NCBI RefSeq assembly: GCF_040954835.1
Contig: NC_090697.1
Span: 4,414,501 to 4,478,500 of the forward strand
Reading direction: 5' to 3'
Origin: Lepisosteus oculatus
Taxonomy: Eukaryota; Chordata; Actinopteri; Semionotiformes; Lepisosteidae
Length of the DNA stretch: 64,000 bases
The notes under the pieces are model-generated. The model saw nothing but the letters and a program-made list of their open reading frames with translations. It was not told the origin of the DNA and did no database searches. Numbering within the stretch: position 1 is the first letter of the stretch; every line of letters begins with the position of its first letter. Positions 20,491-32,149 of this stretch are shown piece after piece. Made by a program: the position numbers and the translations under genes.

Positions 20491-21940
20491 TGCTAATCCC
20501 AGATCACTCATTAAAGTTATGTAAAGCAGCTTCTGAATTTAGTTTCATATTGGCGTAAATTGAATCTAAATGTAACTTACTGTCTAAAACAGCATTATGA
20601 AATGTATATATATAATGTATTGTTACAAATAAGAAAATGTAAAACACAGAGCAGGCTAATCAATAATTATAGTAAATAATTAAAACCCTCAGTTGTCAAA
20701 GATATGCCACAAATATAAACGAGTGGCTGGTACAGTTAGTGGCACCTGACTTCTTTCTTCTATTGCACAACTGTAAGAGTAATACATGAGAGGGAAACTA
20801 GTTGCTAAACTAATTGCTACACAACATACAATATAAAAGTTATCCTATCTTCAAAACAGCATGATTCAGAGGCCTGTGTTTTGAGCTGCACAGAAAAACC
20901 AAGACTGCTAACCCAGTACTCAGAAATCCTATATAAATATGAAAGAATATGACAAGAATGCATTTGTACCTTAACCATACCCATGATTTTTCATTCCTCC
21001 TACCGAAAACAAAAATGTCTCCATATCATAATACTACCACAGAGCATACAGTAAATTATATTGAAATGAGAGTGCATTTCAGGCTAGTGTAAGGTTTGGG
21101 TTACAAGAACCCTTAAATGTTGACTCCAGTTATAAATCTATTTGCATATTAAATGAGAAAATTAAGAGAGTTTCACAGTAGAATAGGTTTTCTGACAACT
21201 TTTGATCTGACTCAGTTTTGGACTACAATTACTGAAAGGAGCAATATACAATACATTTTAAGCAGCCAAAAGTGTCAAAAAGAAAGTTGAAGATGGGAGC
21301 AAATTATCACTAGTCCTAAACTTGACTTACAGTGTAAAATACAAAATACAGTGTTAAAAATATCAAAGTAGAGTGGGAATGCTAACCCTAACCCAAGCTG
21401 GAGTCTCAAGAGAGCAATTGTGAAATCTGACTCTGAAGCCCTCCAATAATCATATCTGAAAATGTTCCTCAAACCTAAAACATATGTGTCTAAAACAATC
21501 AAAAAATGAAACAAAACCTTGGAAATGCATCTTCTTCATTAATCTTCCTCAGGCAAATTTTAAATAGGCTACAAAATGCTATATACAGCACAATGTATTG
21601 AAATGAGTGTGTATTTCAGGCCAGTGTAGGACAAGAAGCCTTTAACGTTGACTCCAGTTATACAGTAATTTTCTTGAGAAGAGGGTCAAATAGAAGTAGT
21701 AAACACATTTTTATGTGTTTCCACAAACTCATCTGCTAATACAGCTGCTTGCTCAATGAAATAAGCTGCAATACAGTCAAGCAGACAAATGTTGAATTCT
21801 TTAGGCAGAAGTAGCTGTTTGATTTGTTAAAATCAGCTACTTTGCAAGCAGTTCATGACTTATGAAGAGGTACCCCTTTATCCTTTGCACTCTAAACAAA
21901 AGTTTTCTTTTTTTCATAATGTCAAAGCCTTTACTTTAAC
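20491..21940. other. intergenic, with a 90-bp internal direct repeat
   Basis: No gene. About 21045-21140 and 21585-21670 share GAAATGAGAGTGCATTTCAGG-like text followed by GTTGACTCCAGTTATA, a diverged direct repeat about 540 bp apart. Confidence 0.45.
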
Positions 21941-22620
21941 AGTATGCCTCATGGACTAATTCATAGTATAATTAAAACAAAACACCCACTGGACACATTC
22001 TGATCTGATATGAAGTAGGGTTAATAACTTCTGTTTTAAAACATTGGTTTTAAGATTTGAATCTCTTGTAACTGTTAATACAATGGTGAATATAATTCTG
22101 GTTCTACTGTTTATTGTCTAATATTGCGATTGTTATTCATGTGTGTTATACCTGTGATGTGGTTGTTGAGTTACTCAGGTTCAGTCTTTGCGTTTTCACA
22201 TTGAAAAAATATGCATGTGCTGTGTTGATGTTATTGCTTTTACAGTAAATCAAATATGCATTTTTATTAATTTAAATCGCACTTTCTTATCTCCCAATTT
22301 TCCACACATGCAATTCACATGAAGTCATATCACCAGATATACCGAAACAGTAGAGTACACATCAGTGTATGATACCATATACAGTAGTTTTAAAGCCACT
22401 ACAGTGTAGTATTTGTGAATATTTGTTTTTATAATTAAAATATAGTAAAAGTGTTTCCTGATTACTTGTTGATTAAATCTACTTTGAGAGAAAATATTAA
22501 TTATTTTAACGCATATGTAAACCTGAAAGAAGCACATCACATTCACAACAAGTTACTGTATAATAATAAACTCTTTCTTTATACCGTATATCCGACTGAG
22601 TATTTTTGTTTTTGTAAAAC
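21941..22620 (+). repeat. medium-length interspersed repeat, copy 1
   Basis: Colinear with 31650-32040: CTCATGGACTAATTCATAG, CCACACATGCAATTCACATG, ATACCGAAACAG, TTAAAGCCACTACAGT and ACACATCACATT words occur in the same order. Part of it recurs at 52440-52520. Family not identified. Confidence 0.55.
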
Positions 22621-22699
22621 AGTCATATTTTCTTTTTAAAAATTAATTTAATATTTTAAATACTGTAATATACAGTATGAATTAAACAAAGGTCTAGAC

Positions 22700-22960
22700 A
22701 CTATACAACTTCTATAGCTGGAAAAAAAGTGTCCCAAAGGGGTCAGCATAGATCGGGATTTAAAACCAATCCTTTTCTGGTGACAGCCCAAATGCTTCCA
22801 CAAGCCTTGTTAAGCATTTGCTGTGCCACCTGGCAGTTTTACAAAAGAGTGCAGTCCGACAACTGAATATTTTTCGAGTGCTGCAGTAGGGTGTGATGAC
22901 ATGTGTACACCACACTCTGCTGCTTTATCCGGTGTGCATTCTGCATGGCTGGAACTGGAA
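22700..22960 (-). repeat. TIR-family fragment ending in GCATTCTGCATGGCTGG
   Basis: GCCACCTGGCAGTTTTAC and GAGTGCAGTCC are shared with 26610-26650 and 53200-53220. The end resembles the reverse of the CAGATGCAGCC terminus. Confidence 0.45.
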
Positions 22961-23009
22961 TTGGAAAACAAAATGAGTGTTACAGAGTGTTTTCAGTACT
23001 GTATATGTA

Positions 23010-23270
23010 GATAGAGATAGATAGATAAGACTTTATTAATCCCGTAGGGAAATTGATGTGTTATAGCAGTCCAGCCCAAGACAAACAAAAAAAAAAACTC
23101 AGAATAGTTATAAAACAAAAGACAACAAAATAAATATAAAAAAAAATTAAAAACAATTAAAATAAATACATAGGTGTGTGCAAAATGTGATGATCGTAGT
23201 CACTGTAAAAACAATTAAATACAGTATGTGCAAAATGTGCATAGGTTTATACAGACAAAGTGTAGTACAC
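23010..23270 (-). repeat. 3' tail of a retroposon (ACTTTATTAATCCC type)
   Basis: GATAGATA tract, then GACTTTATTAATCCCGTAGG and A-rich text: the common fish retroposon tail read in reverse. No coding part. Confidence 0.5.
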
Positions 23271-24489
23271 TTGATTTGAGTATGTGTAGATGTTTGAATC
23301 TGCGATGCACATATCGCTAATTTGATCTTGGCTCTGTGATTATCTTATCCAAGCAGTATAGCTCATTTGATCAATTTCTATTAGAGTTCACAGGGGTGAG
23401 GGATGTACTCTTTGCCTGATTGTTGCCAAATGTACAGTAGGGCACCACAGTGCAGTGAGCAAGTGCTGTTTTTAGGCAACACATACTGTAGTGGCAGTTT
23501 CCAACGGAGTCCTCTGGTTCATGTCTCTCTGGACATTTGAAGAAATCTATTGACTAAATTTTATGGTACCAATGAGAATATTGAAAACATTCATACTCAT
23601 ATTCTACTCAAGGTCTGTTCTATTAAAGGACTTCAGCCACATAAAGCATCTGGCTGCTCTTTTTTACACTGATTCAATAGCAGTAATATCTTCTCTATAT
23701 CATTGTGACATAACTTGCACACACACCTCTAAATGAGGTTTCCCTAGTGTATTATACTATTTTAATATAACATAATGTTATGAGTTCAGTGGTTATAAAA
23801 TCTAGGATTTGCAGTTCCCAGTGCCTAAAAATGAATAGATTAATAGAATTCAGGTGGTTGCCCTGATTGAGGATCAAAGAGGACTGTCTTGTGATTTACC
23901 GTGTTTTTTCTTAATAAATAATATTTTTGTGTTTTATGTGATGTATGTGAATGTCCAATATGTCACATTATCATCAATCATGCCAGCAAGTGAACTGACT
24001 TAAACTGACTGAACTGAATTGATCAAACATTCAGATCACAGATAAACAGCATAAGACGACACAGGAGAGGTAGGAAGGAGAGAGAAGACAGGAAAGAGTA
24101 GAGAAGGAAAAAAAAGTGAGAGACAGACTAATGATTGTGTCAGGTGAGAGGACCTCGATCAGATCACAGTTAGTGACTGTATTCTGAATAAGTTATTTTT
24201 CTAACTTGTTTAAGACAGCGGCAAAAAAATCTGATTCCCTTTATTGATGAATCCCCTGGCTAAAAATATTCTGTCTTAGTTGGTGATGCATTTTAGAATA
24301 TGGAGACAGATTCCTATTAGCTATTGGCTTTCCAGGTTATAGGAAGGAACATTTAGCATTGGGTTGTATTCTTTAGGACAAACAGTATTTCTCTGGTTTA
24401 GGTATTATATAGGATTTCAATTAAGGTTTTGTTAAGTTTTCTGTTGTTGTTGTTAATTGTAGATAAATATTTTTTTTTTGTGCTAGATG
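23271..24489. other. intergenic, nothing recognised
   Basis: AT-rich. No supported gene or repeat. Confidence 0.35.
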
Positions 24490-24905
24490 CCTCTGATTTA
24501 TTATTGTTAAAAACAAATCACCAGGGCATGATGGTATTTTCTTAGTCATTCTTAAGAAAATGTGGACTGATATTTGTAGACCTATAGTCAGAATATTTTA
24601 TCTCTCATTTAGAATTGGAATAGTACCCACACATTGGAAAATTGCAAATGTAACATCAATCCACATAAACAGAGATAAGACTGAATCTGGAAATTACAGA
24701 CCAATCAGTCTTGTCTGTTACTGGTAAAGTAAAATGACAGTTATGGATAAAATAGGATAATACAAGGACAATATAAGAGACAATCTAAATGGGATTATAA
24801 AGGGAAAGTGTTGTCCAACCTGATATAATTTTCAAACAAAGCAAGAAGGACATAGGATGACACTAAAGTGCAGTGATATAGTTCTATTTCCAGAAAGTAT
24901 TTGAT
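24490..24905 (+). mobile_element. old LINE reverse transcriptase fragment
   Basis: Translated pieces in the plus strand read SPGHDGI, then IVPTHWKIANVTSIH and SGNYRPISLV, the order of blocks at the start of a CR1/L2/Jockey-type reverse transcriptase, followed by a weak trace of the LDFQKAFD block near 24890. The frame is interrupted several times and both ends of the element are missing. Old. Confidence 0.65.
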
Positions 24906-26260
24906 GCTTAGTACTTTGCCTGCCTGAAGAAACCAGAACTATCACGTTCTCCCCAATACACCGACACAAAATTCAAACATAGAGGTAAGTGCTGGCTGGT
25001 TAAGCTGTGGTTTAGCCAGAAACTGTCAGGACATGCATGTAACAAATGAAAAGTGCATATGACACAGGCTTGAACTTGTTTGAACAAGTGGATTTGATGT
25101 GCAGTGCATGTATGATGAGAGTGATGTAATGTAGAACAGTTGGCTAAACTAGCAGCTAGCTGCATTAGCAGGAGCTTGAAGCTCTGTAATGGGAAGTGGA
25201 AATTCTGCAGAAGAGTAGTTTGGCCAGAGTACTACTAGAAGAGTAGGTTGGCAATTGGATTCTAAGAGGCAGTCAAAATGTTTAAAAAATAAATTAATTT
25301 GTTATATTTATTTAACCCTGATAGAGTTCTCTTGCCAGAGTATTATATTCTTTATGTAAATTTTCCAATAGTTTTTTATAAAAATGTCTTCATTAAAGAT
25401 TAAGTATCAAACGGAAGAGAGTACACATTTGCGTTTATGTTTTTATTTAGGTTGACTGAAGTCAATACAGAAAATGGGTAAACATTCAAATTGGGGTGAT
25501 ATAGTTAGTAGAGTATCACAGGAATCTGTAAAAATCATTGCTCTTTCATATTGATATTAATATTTTAGATTCTAAATGGATAGACAAATGAAGTGTGTTA
25601 CATGCCACTATAAAATAAACTGTGATAGAAGCTGCACATGAAAAATATTAAGTTAATTATGTGAGTCATCACATCACGTATACATAATTTCATCTAGACA
25701 ATGTAAGTAATAAACGGTTAACAAAATGTTACAACAGTTAAAAAAAAGTACATGAAAAAAAAAAGTAAATGAATTGAAGAATTATGTCAATATTCAATTT
25801 CAATGTAAATTAGATGCAGTTTGGGGTGAGATTTTGTATTGCCATACTGTAATTAGTAATGCCCCAGTAGATACATTTTAAAGAAGAAATTTTAAACAAG
25901 GTGGAGGTTACTTTCTGAATTACAATAACAAAAATATATCTGTTTGTATCTGGTGTATATGTTTTGAAGAGATCCACTTATAAAAAGATAATTGCACCCA
26001 CACAATGCCCCAGGCAACGTCACAATTAGTAAATTCACAATTAACATGCATAAACATGCATGATGCATAAAATGTTAAAGGCGGAATACTGCTGTTATAT
26101 TTAGATACCACTCTCATCTATTGTATACACAGTGGTTATATATTACATTATACTTTTTATTGAATTTATATTTATAGCTACCAAAATTTCTCTTAAGTTG
26201 TAAAATTCCTTCATTAATATTCCATATTAAGTGGAATGTTTAAATGATCCTAGGGTCACA
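24906..26260. other. intergenic, nothing firm
   Basis: No supported gene. Near 26195-26235 a short TIR-family word (TAAAATTCCTTCATTAATAT) recurs as at 34495. Confidence 0.35.
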
Positions 26261-26263
26261 CCT

Positions 26264-26530
26264 TCCCCCTTCTCTCAACAACCAACTCATTTCCTTCTAA
26301 TCCTCTATTGCTTGGCAAGTTTTGAATTCTCACCTCTCTTCACCTCTCTTAACTTCACACCACCCAAGTGGCCTCCCTCCTGCTCCCGCCTCCTCTACAC
26401 TCCCGGCTTTTGTTCTCCTATGATACATCCACTACTGACTTCCCTCTCTTTCTCACAGCCGAAGAAGGCTCCACAGCTGAAACGGTGTGTTACTTTTCTT
26501 CTCTTTTCAGTATGCATACAGGAAGATTAG
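26264..26530 (+). repeat. diverged copy of the GAAGAAGGCTCCAC retroposon
   Basis: CTCCCGCCTCCTCTACACTC, TTTTGTTCTCC, GAAGAAGGCTCCACAGCTG and AAACGGTGTG occur in the order seen at 20290-20460. Ends unclear. Confidence 0.6.
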
Positions 26531-26579
26531 GGCTGGAAACCCCTAATGGGTTAATAAACATTTAATACTGTATTGAAAT

Positions 26580-26765
26580 ACCTGAAAACCACTCGCAGCT
26601 GCAGTGATTCACTGCATCACCTGGCAGTTTTCCAGAGTAGTGCAGTCCTGCGTTTATTAGAAAAAAGAAAAACACCTTGAATGGCTGCTGTCAAGGATAC
26701 CACGGTGCCTACAGCACTATACCGAATGACACCTTGAACATTCTAGGTGGCTGCATCTGCATGTC
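26580..26765 (-). repeat. TIR-family fragment
   Basis: CACCTGGCAGTTTTCCAGAG and GTGCAGTCCTG precede GGTGGCTGCATCTGCATG, a slightly altered reverse of the CAGATGCAGCC end. Compare 22800-22940 and 53150-53275. Confidence 0.45.
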
Positions 26766-26909
26766 TTTGGACTGTGGAAGAAAATCAGTTCACCCAGAGG
26801 AAATCCATCTGAAGTTGGGGAGAACATTCAAACTTCATACAGATCTTTCAGTGATGAATTAATTCATGTTAGACTTTAATTTCAAATTATGGATAGTAGC
26901 AGTACATAA

Positions 26910-27935
26910 TTAAAAGTGTTCAGGATATACATTGATCAGAGATGATGCTGTATTAAAAATTTTAAGTGTTATAATTAGTTTCACAGACTTTTGAAACCAG
27001 GGGTATAACAGAGCATAAATAATAGGATTGAGAGAAGAATTAAAATATACCAACCAATCTAGAAAATTAATATCCACTGAAGAAGAAGATACAATCTCAT
27101 CAGATTTAACAAAACTGAACACGTAATATGGAGTCAAACACATGAGAAAAACAAAAATTACAATTCCTAAGGTTCTGGCAGCTTTTCTTTCAGATTTAGA
27201 AGAAATTGTATGTTTCCATTTTTGAGAAGAATGTAAGTGTTCCTTCACCAAACAAGTAACTTTTGCATGCCTTCGAGCTACAATAAAAATTTTTCCATAT
27301 AATGATAATATCACGGTGCATGGAAGGATAAATACAAAAACTACGTCAGCTATTCCCCAGGTTTCACTGATCAGAAATCTACATTGTCCGAAACAAATAT
27401 TTGTTTTGTCTGAACCATTGATATTTCCATTGAAATAAACGAGTGCCAAATTGTATAAGACTGCAAAGAACCACGTAAACAAAATGAGGGACCATGTTAT
27501 ATTAACTGTTACTTTGTTGGAATATAGTAAAGGGTCACACACAGCAAAATAGCGGTCAATAGCAATACAGACAACATTATAAACTGAAACAACAGCTATG
27601 ATACAACCAACTGTGTTGTAAAATATGCAGTACATTTCCCCAAAAAACCAACAGGTCTCTATTAATAGAATTAAGCAGAAGGGCAACACAGTTGTTCCTA
27701 CTAGAAAGTCTGCCACAGCCAGAGAGAGCAGGAGAAAGTTGGTTGGTGTGTGGAGCTGCTTGAAGTGAGAGATAGAAATAATCACCACCAAGTTTCCACA
27801 CACTGTCAGCATCACCACTGCCACTGCTGAAATATACATCACCACATAAACACCTGGAGATCGGACTTCCTTCAGGCAGGATGAGTTGCTATCCTCAAAG
27901 CAATACTGCATAGCTTGAGATTGTGTTACTTCCAT
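26910..27935 (-). CDS. taar: TAAR olfactory receptor, complete single exon
   Basis: 341-residue TAAR on the minus strand. The start is the ATG at 27935 (MEVTQSQAMQYCF), which puts the N-terminal Cys at residue 12 as in the sister genes; the in-frame codon at 27950 is TTG and is not used. Features: NSS glycosylation site (17-19), cysteines 12 and 20, CWFFGEMYC before TM3, DRY at 127-129, ECL2 CFGQC, Pro in TM5, CLTPYY in TM6, and NSSLNPIIYALLYPWF in TM7. Position 3.32 is Gly110 rather than Asp, while Asp197 occupies 5.42. It stands apart from the five similar plus-strand genes and from the gene at 10914. A partial pseudogene of this subtype lies at 47691-47918. Confidence 0.97.
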   Translation of the reverse strand: MEVTQSQAMQYCFEDSNSSCLKEVRSPGVYVVMYISAVAVVMLTVCGNLVVIISISHFKQLHTPTNFLLLSLAVADFLVGTTVLPFCLILLIETCWFFGEMYCIFYNTVGCIIAVVSVYNVVCIAIDRYFAVCDPLLYSNKVTVNITWSLILFTWFFAVLYNLALVYFNGNINGSDKTNICFGQCRFLISETWGIADVVFVFILPCTVILSLYGKIFIVARRHAKVTCLVKEHLHSSQKWKHTISSKSERKAARTLGIVIFVFLMCLTPYYVFSFVKSDEIVSSSSVDINFLDWLVYFNSSLNPIIYALLYPWFQKSVKLIITLKIFNTASSLINVYPEHF

Positions 27936-28084
27936 TGAACTGAATTGCAAAACAAATAAAATGTTGACCGACTCAGTCCTATCAGATTCATCCTATCAGA
28001 ATGTTATTGTCTTCAAAAACTCATAAAGTTTTCAAAGATAGATTTAAATGATGATGACACTTAAATAAATACTTACTGGCCCCA

Positions 28085-28165
28085 GAAGAGATGACTGTTC
28101 TGTGTTGTTAATTACACCTGTTGTCCTGGGGTTTTGTGAGGAGCCAGGAGAGCAGCCCGAATCCT
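28085..28165 (-). promoter_or_regulatory. conserved upstream block of TAAR 26910-27935
   Basis: On the minus strand GGCTGCTCTCCTGGCTCCTC, ACAAAACCCCAGGAC and GAACAGTCATC align with the block at 54606-54680 before the last TAAR (GGCTGTTCTGTTAGCTCCCT, ACATAACCCCAG, AAACTGTCATC). A TATTTATTTAAGTGTCATC stretch at about 28055-28075 could be the TATA-like core. Function inferred from conservation. Confidence 0.5.
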
Positions 28166-28586
28166 CAGAGTGCAGGGAGACCGAACTGAAAAGGATAGTA
28201 AACAAAAAAGCTTGATAGAACTTTAAGTGAAACTGAATAAATGATACACAATAAGGTGAATAAGAGATCTGATCTTCTAAACAAAAAAGGTAATACAATG
28301 TAAATATAATTAGCAAAACTAAAGTAGAAAGAAATCATGCACAGTCTCTGTGTCTTAGTGCTGATTTTGTTCAGAACTTCAACATGTGAGATATGCTCAT
28401 GTCACTGACTTTCATGGAAAATAATGTGCGTCAAAGAAAAAAATGCCAGGCTCTTGAGTGGCTGAACTAACAAGGTTGTTTGAATTTATGGTTCACATAT
28501 TGTTAATTTGAGATTGTCATCTTTCATTATCTAATTCAGTTAGACAATGTGCAGACTGTGTAGAACAATTTATCAAGTGCTATTAA
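28166..28586. other. intergenic, nothing recognised
   Basis: AT-rich, no supported feature. Confidence 0.35.
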
Positions 28587-28915
28587 TGTCACGCCCTCTG
28601 CAGCCAGAGGGCGCTCCTTCTCTGTCCTGTCCCTAGTTTCTGGTCTGCTGTCCTTCCTGTCCCTCTCTTTCCCTTGGGCTATATATTTCCGGGTGTTGCA
28701 CTCTGTCCTGGCTCAGCAGTGATGTTCGGATGTCCTGAGACCCGCTAGCACCACGGCGCCCCACGTCCGCTCCCTGAGGGCATGGGTTTCTATACGGCAT
28801 TCCTGAACTCTTTGCACTAATGAGCCCGGGCCTTTTTCCCGTCTCGCCGCTACGCATATGGGTCTTTTTCCGCTCTCCTGCTCCCCACGGTTAGTCCCTT
28901 TGGACGTCCGTGACA
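28587..28915 (+). mobile_element. solo LTR, 329 bp
   Basis: GC-rich block with TGTCACG at one end and CGTGACA at the other, flanked by a 5-bp direct repeat ATTAA (28582-28586 and 28916-28920). Contains a TATA-like CTATATATTTCC. These are the marks of a solitary LTR left by recombination of a retrovirus-like element. No internal genes remain. Intact ends and duplication suggest moderate age. Confidence 0.75.
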
Positions 28916-28951
28916 ATTAAAGCTTGCAGAGGTCAGTCAGTGCTGCAATTA

Positions 28952-29070
28952 CAGTTGTGAGAAAAACGTTTGTGAACCCTTTGGAATCATCTGTGTTCTT
29001 GCATTATTTGCTCCCAAAATGTGATCTGATTGTCATCTAAGTCATAGCAATAGATAAACACAATCTGATT
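28952..29070 (+). mobile_element. Tc1/mariner terminus fragment
   Basis: CAGTTGTGAGAAAAACGTTT then GTGAACCCTTTGGAATCATC, preceded by TA, resembles a Tc1/mariner-type terminal inverted repeat of fish. No transposase follows. Confidence 0.45.
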
Positions 29071-29074
29071 AAAC

Positions 29075-29288
29075 AAATAACACAACCAACAATTGTACTT
29101 TTTCTTGTCTATATTGAACACATTCCTCCCCACTGATCGCTGATGTGTGGTGAGCGTTCTGGCCCACTATGGCTGCTGTCGCATCATCCAGGTGGATGCT
29201 GCACACTGGTGGTGGTGGAGGGGAGTCCCCGTTACCTGTAAAGCACTTTGAGTGGAGTGTCCAGAAAAGCGCTATATAAGTGTAAGCA

Positions 29289-29321
<33 letters not shown>

Positions 29322-29325
29322 AACA
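29075..29325 (+). repeat. fish short interspersed repeat with ATT tail
   Basis: CACTGATCGCTGATGTGTGG, CATCCAGGTGGATGCTGCAC and GAAAAGCGCTATATAAGTG, then an (ATT)n microsatellite at 29287-29321. A common repeat of ray-finned fish; a part recurs in reverse at about 44145-44200. Confidence 0.7.
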
Positions 29326-29411
29326 TTCACTGTCTATGCTGGAAAAAGTATGTGTAACTCTAGAATAATGGCCTCTATTACAGTTGGTAGAGGAGTTGAT
29401 TGCCATATGTA

Positions 29412-31394
29412 CAGATGCAGCCATTCAAAGTGCGTGGTACACACACGTACCGGAGGTAATTGGCTATGGCATCGCGCATTGAGACACACGATGACGCGCG
29501 GTACCGCGGTACGTGATTGGTTGACCGACAGGGGCACTCGTGGTCCGTTGGTCTGTCGTAGAAAGATTTACAGTAAACGTCTTTATTGTGCCCGTTGTAG
29601 TATTGAATATTTATATGGAATTTTACCACTGAAGGGAAATCTTAGTACCTGAGCATAAAAAGAATAGGAGCATACTGCAACGCGTGTAAAGGCCATAAAC
29701 GATATTAATTTTGGAACTTAAACATACAGTATATGGCTGGTCTCGGTACTTTAAAGAAAACATACACACCAGTATTCCATTTCTCCCTAAACATTTTAAG
29801 CATCAAAGTCTTAACTAACTAACGTGATACTGGAGTCAACAAGCATACTTTTAGAATTTGATTAAAAGGGAATATAATATGGAATCGCGTATCTAAAGAA
29901 ATTAATAACGATATAATTATATTCATGTTGCAAAAAAACTGCAACGGACATAAAAACTCCCTTGCTTTTAACAGAGCGTTCCATAATTTCTAACTACGAA
30001 AATTATTTAAACTGCGACACTTATCATTCAACCAGAGCTCAAAATATCACAAGGATCCTCTAGAGCACAGCAAAGACTGTATTAAAAGAATCGCGTATCT
30101 CAAGAAATCAATAAGATATAATTATATTTGTGTACTGCGACAGGGCTGTGTAGGGCTGTTTCACCTCTGTCTTCATGTGACTCTATTCAAAAGCCATTTA
30201 GCAAAGAGGGGATGAGAAGAGTGACAGACTAGTATACAGTACAGTACTTTAGATCTTTTTTTCTGAACCGGGGAAAATCTGATCATGTTTCTCTATAACA
30301 ATAATAAAAACATTATTTTACATATCACCTTTATGTGATATCACCTTAAGGACAGCACATACAAAGGTTAATTCCACAATGGACCACGCAAAGAAATTTA
30401 AAATAGTCTTCTTTAGGTGTGAGGGCAGGAGTGGATCGCAGCAGGCATAATCGGCAAATTAGGAAAATAATTATTAATTTCTTTACAAAGCATTGAAACA
30501 GATGTACATATATCAGTAGAAAGTCTTATACTACTGTTTGAGTTAGAGTATATGAATATAATTATATCATTATTAATTTCTTTAGAGACGCGATACCATA
30601 TTATATTCCCTATTAATAAAATTCTAAAAGTATGCTTGTTGACTCCAGTATCACGTTAGTTAAAGACTTCGATGCTTAAAATGTTCAGGGAGAAATGGAA
30701 TACTGGTGTGTATGTTTTCTTTAAAGTACCGAGACCAGCCATATACTGTATGTTTAAGTTCCAAAATTAATATCGTTTATGGTCTTCACATGCGTTGCAG
30801 TATGCTCCTATTCTTTTTATGCTCAGGCACTAAGATTTCCCTTCAGTGGTAAAATTCCATATAAATATTCAATACTTAAACGGGCACAGTTAAGACATTA
30901 AATATACATATACATACTGTATACAGTACAGTTTGCATACGGTAATATGTTTATGTTCCTAAATCAATCTCTTTTATGAGCATGTGAAAGGCATGGTGAA
31001 TCGATTCTCAAAAATTACTGTACTTTGCATGATTGGAAACAAATGCGTGATTGCGAAATGCTGTGGTGTTACTTTTACAAAGATGGTCAATGAAAAAAAG
31101 AATGTGGACCAGGGCAATACTTTGAGTTTACACTTACAGCTTGTCCAAGGTCATTCATTATTAATACTATTAGTAATATCTTCGTTAAAGACTTTGATGG
31201 CCACAGCTCAAACATGAGAGGTTGAGCTTAATTAGCTCCACCTTGCGGAAATTCCGGATACTATTATTTTGCTTGCGGTATTATAGGAGAATTTACGGTA
31301 ACTAGCGGTATTTACCGGTAACTCGCGGTAGACTGCATACAGCACACCGGAAAATAATGCGGTATCGCCCGCGCATTTTGAATGGCTGCATCTG
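29412..31394. mobile_element. CAGATG-family TIR element, 1983 bp, both ends present
   Basis: Left end CAGATGCAGCCATTCAAAGT and right end ATTTTGAATGGCTGCATCTG are inverted, each next to TA (29410-29411, 31395-31396). The left arm (29412-29940) matches 14336-14850; the right arm in reverse (31394-30540) matches 8824-9310 and, further in, 33500-33980. The middle (29940-30190) matches 9450-9600. No transposase. Same family as 14336-19395. Confidence 0.7.
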
Positions 31395-31396
31395 TA

Positions 31397-31649
31397 CATG
31401 TACTGTACATTGACATAGTTATTCATGACCAGAAAAGCACAGTAGAGCAGACAACACCACACAATGTACACTCTATGTTACAAAATGGTACATGTGTAAT
31501 TGGAATCAGTTGCAATCAATGAGATTACGTCTAAGCTCATAAGGCTGGAAAGGGTTACAGAAGCATTTCTTAAGTCCTAGGCCTCCATCAATCCACAGTC
31601 ATTCAGATAGTGTACAAAAGGTTTATTTTTTAGAATTTCAAAACCTTGG
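31397..31649. other. intergenic, nothing recognised
   Basis: No supported feature. Confidence 0.35.
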
Positions 31650-32040
31650 ATGGTATGACTCATGGACTCATTCATAGTATAATCAAAACGCCCCCCCATC
31701 CCCACCAGTTCTCATTTCCCGACATTCCACACATGCAAATCCCATGAAGTCATATCCACAGATACACCGAAACAGTCATGTCAGTGAACTGCAGTGTGAT
31801 CGTATACTGTATATACTGTATATACAGTATGATACCATATGGTTTCAAAGCCACTACAGTACAGTATATGTGAAATATTCTTCTTAATTGAAATTTAAAG
31901 CTATATTTCCCAGTCCTGAAATATCCCTTAAGACAAAATATATATTTTCTTAATGCAGGTGTAAATCTGATAGAAACACATCACATTTGCAACAAGCTAA
32001 AGTAATAAACTATTTTATGTATCCAACTATGTAAAAATAT
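31650..32040 (+). repeat. medium-length interspersed repeat, copy 2
   Basis: Paralogue of 21941-22620, with a C-run near 31691 and a TATACTGTATATAC palindrome near 31805. Confidence 0.55.
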
Positions 32041-32149
32041 AGCCAAAAGGATCGCTCTAAAGGTTAATTCCAAGCTCAAATTGTCTTCTCTATAATTCTT
32101 AAGCTTCCAGCTCATTCATGGCCATTTATTATTAATATAATAATATAGT

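Noticed and set aside
24908-25165. 85-codon minus frame with Cys/His residues
   Set aside because: No domain recognised, no conservation in the window, no start or splice context.
27936-27950. Extension of the minus-strand TAAR to a start at 27950
   Set aside because: The codon there is TTG. The ATG at 27935 gives an N-terminus aligned with the sister genes.
28633-28916. Minus-strand frames with Arg/Gly-rich text
   Set aside because: They fall inside a solo LTR with clear ends and target repeats.
29287-29321. Repeated ATT units as a possible array
   Set aside because: Plain microsatellite at the tail of a fish repeat, no spacers.
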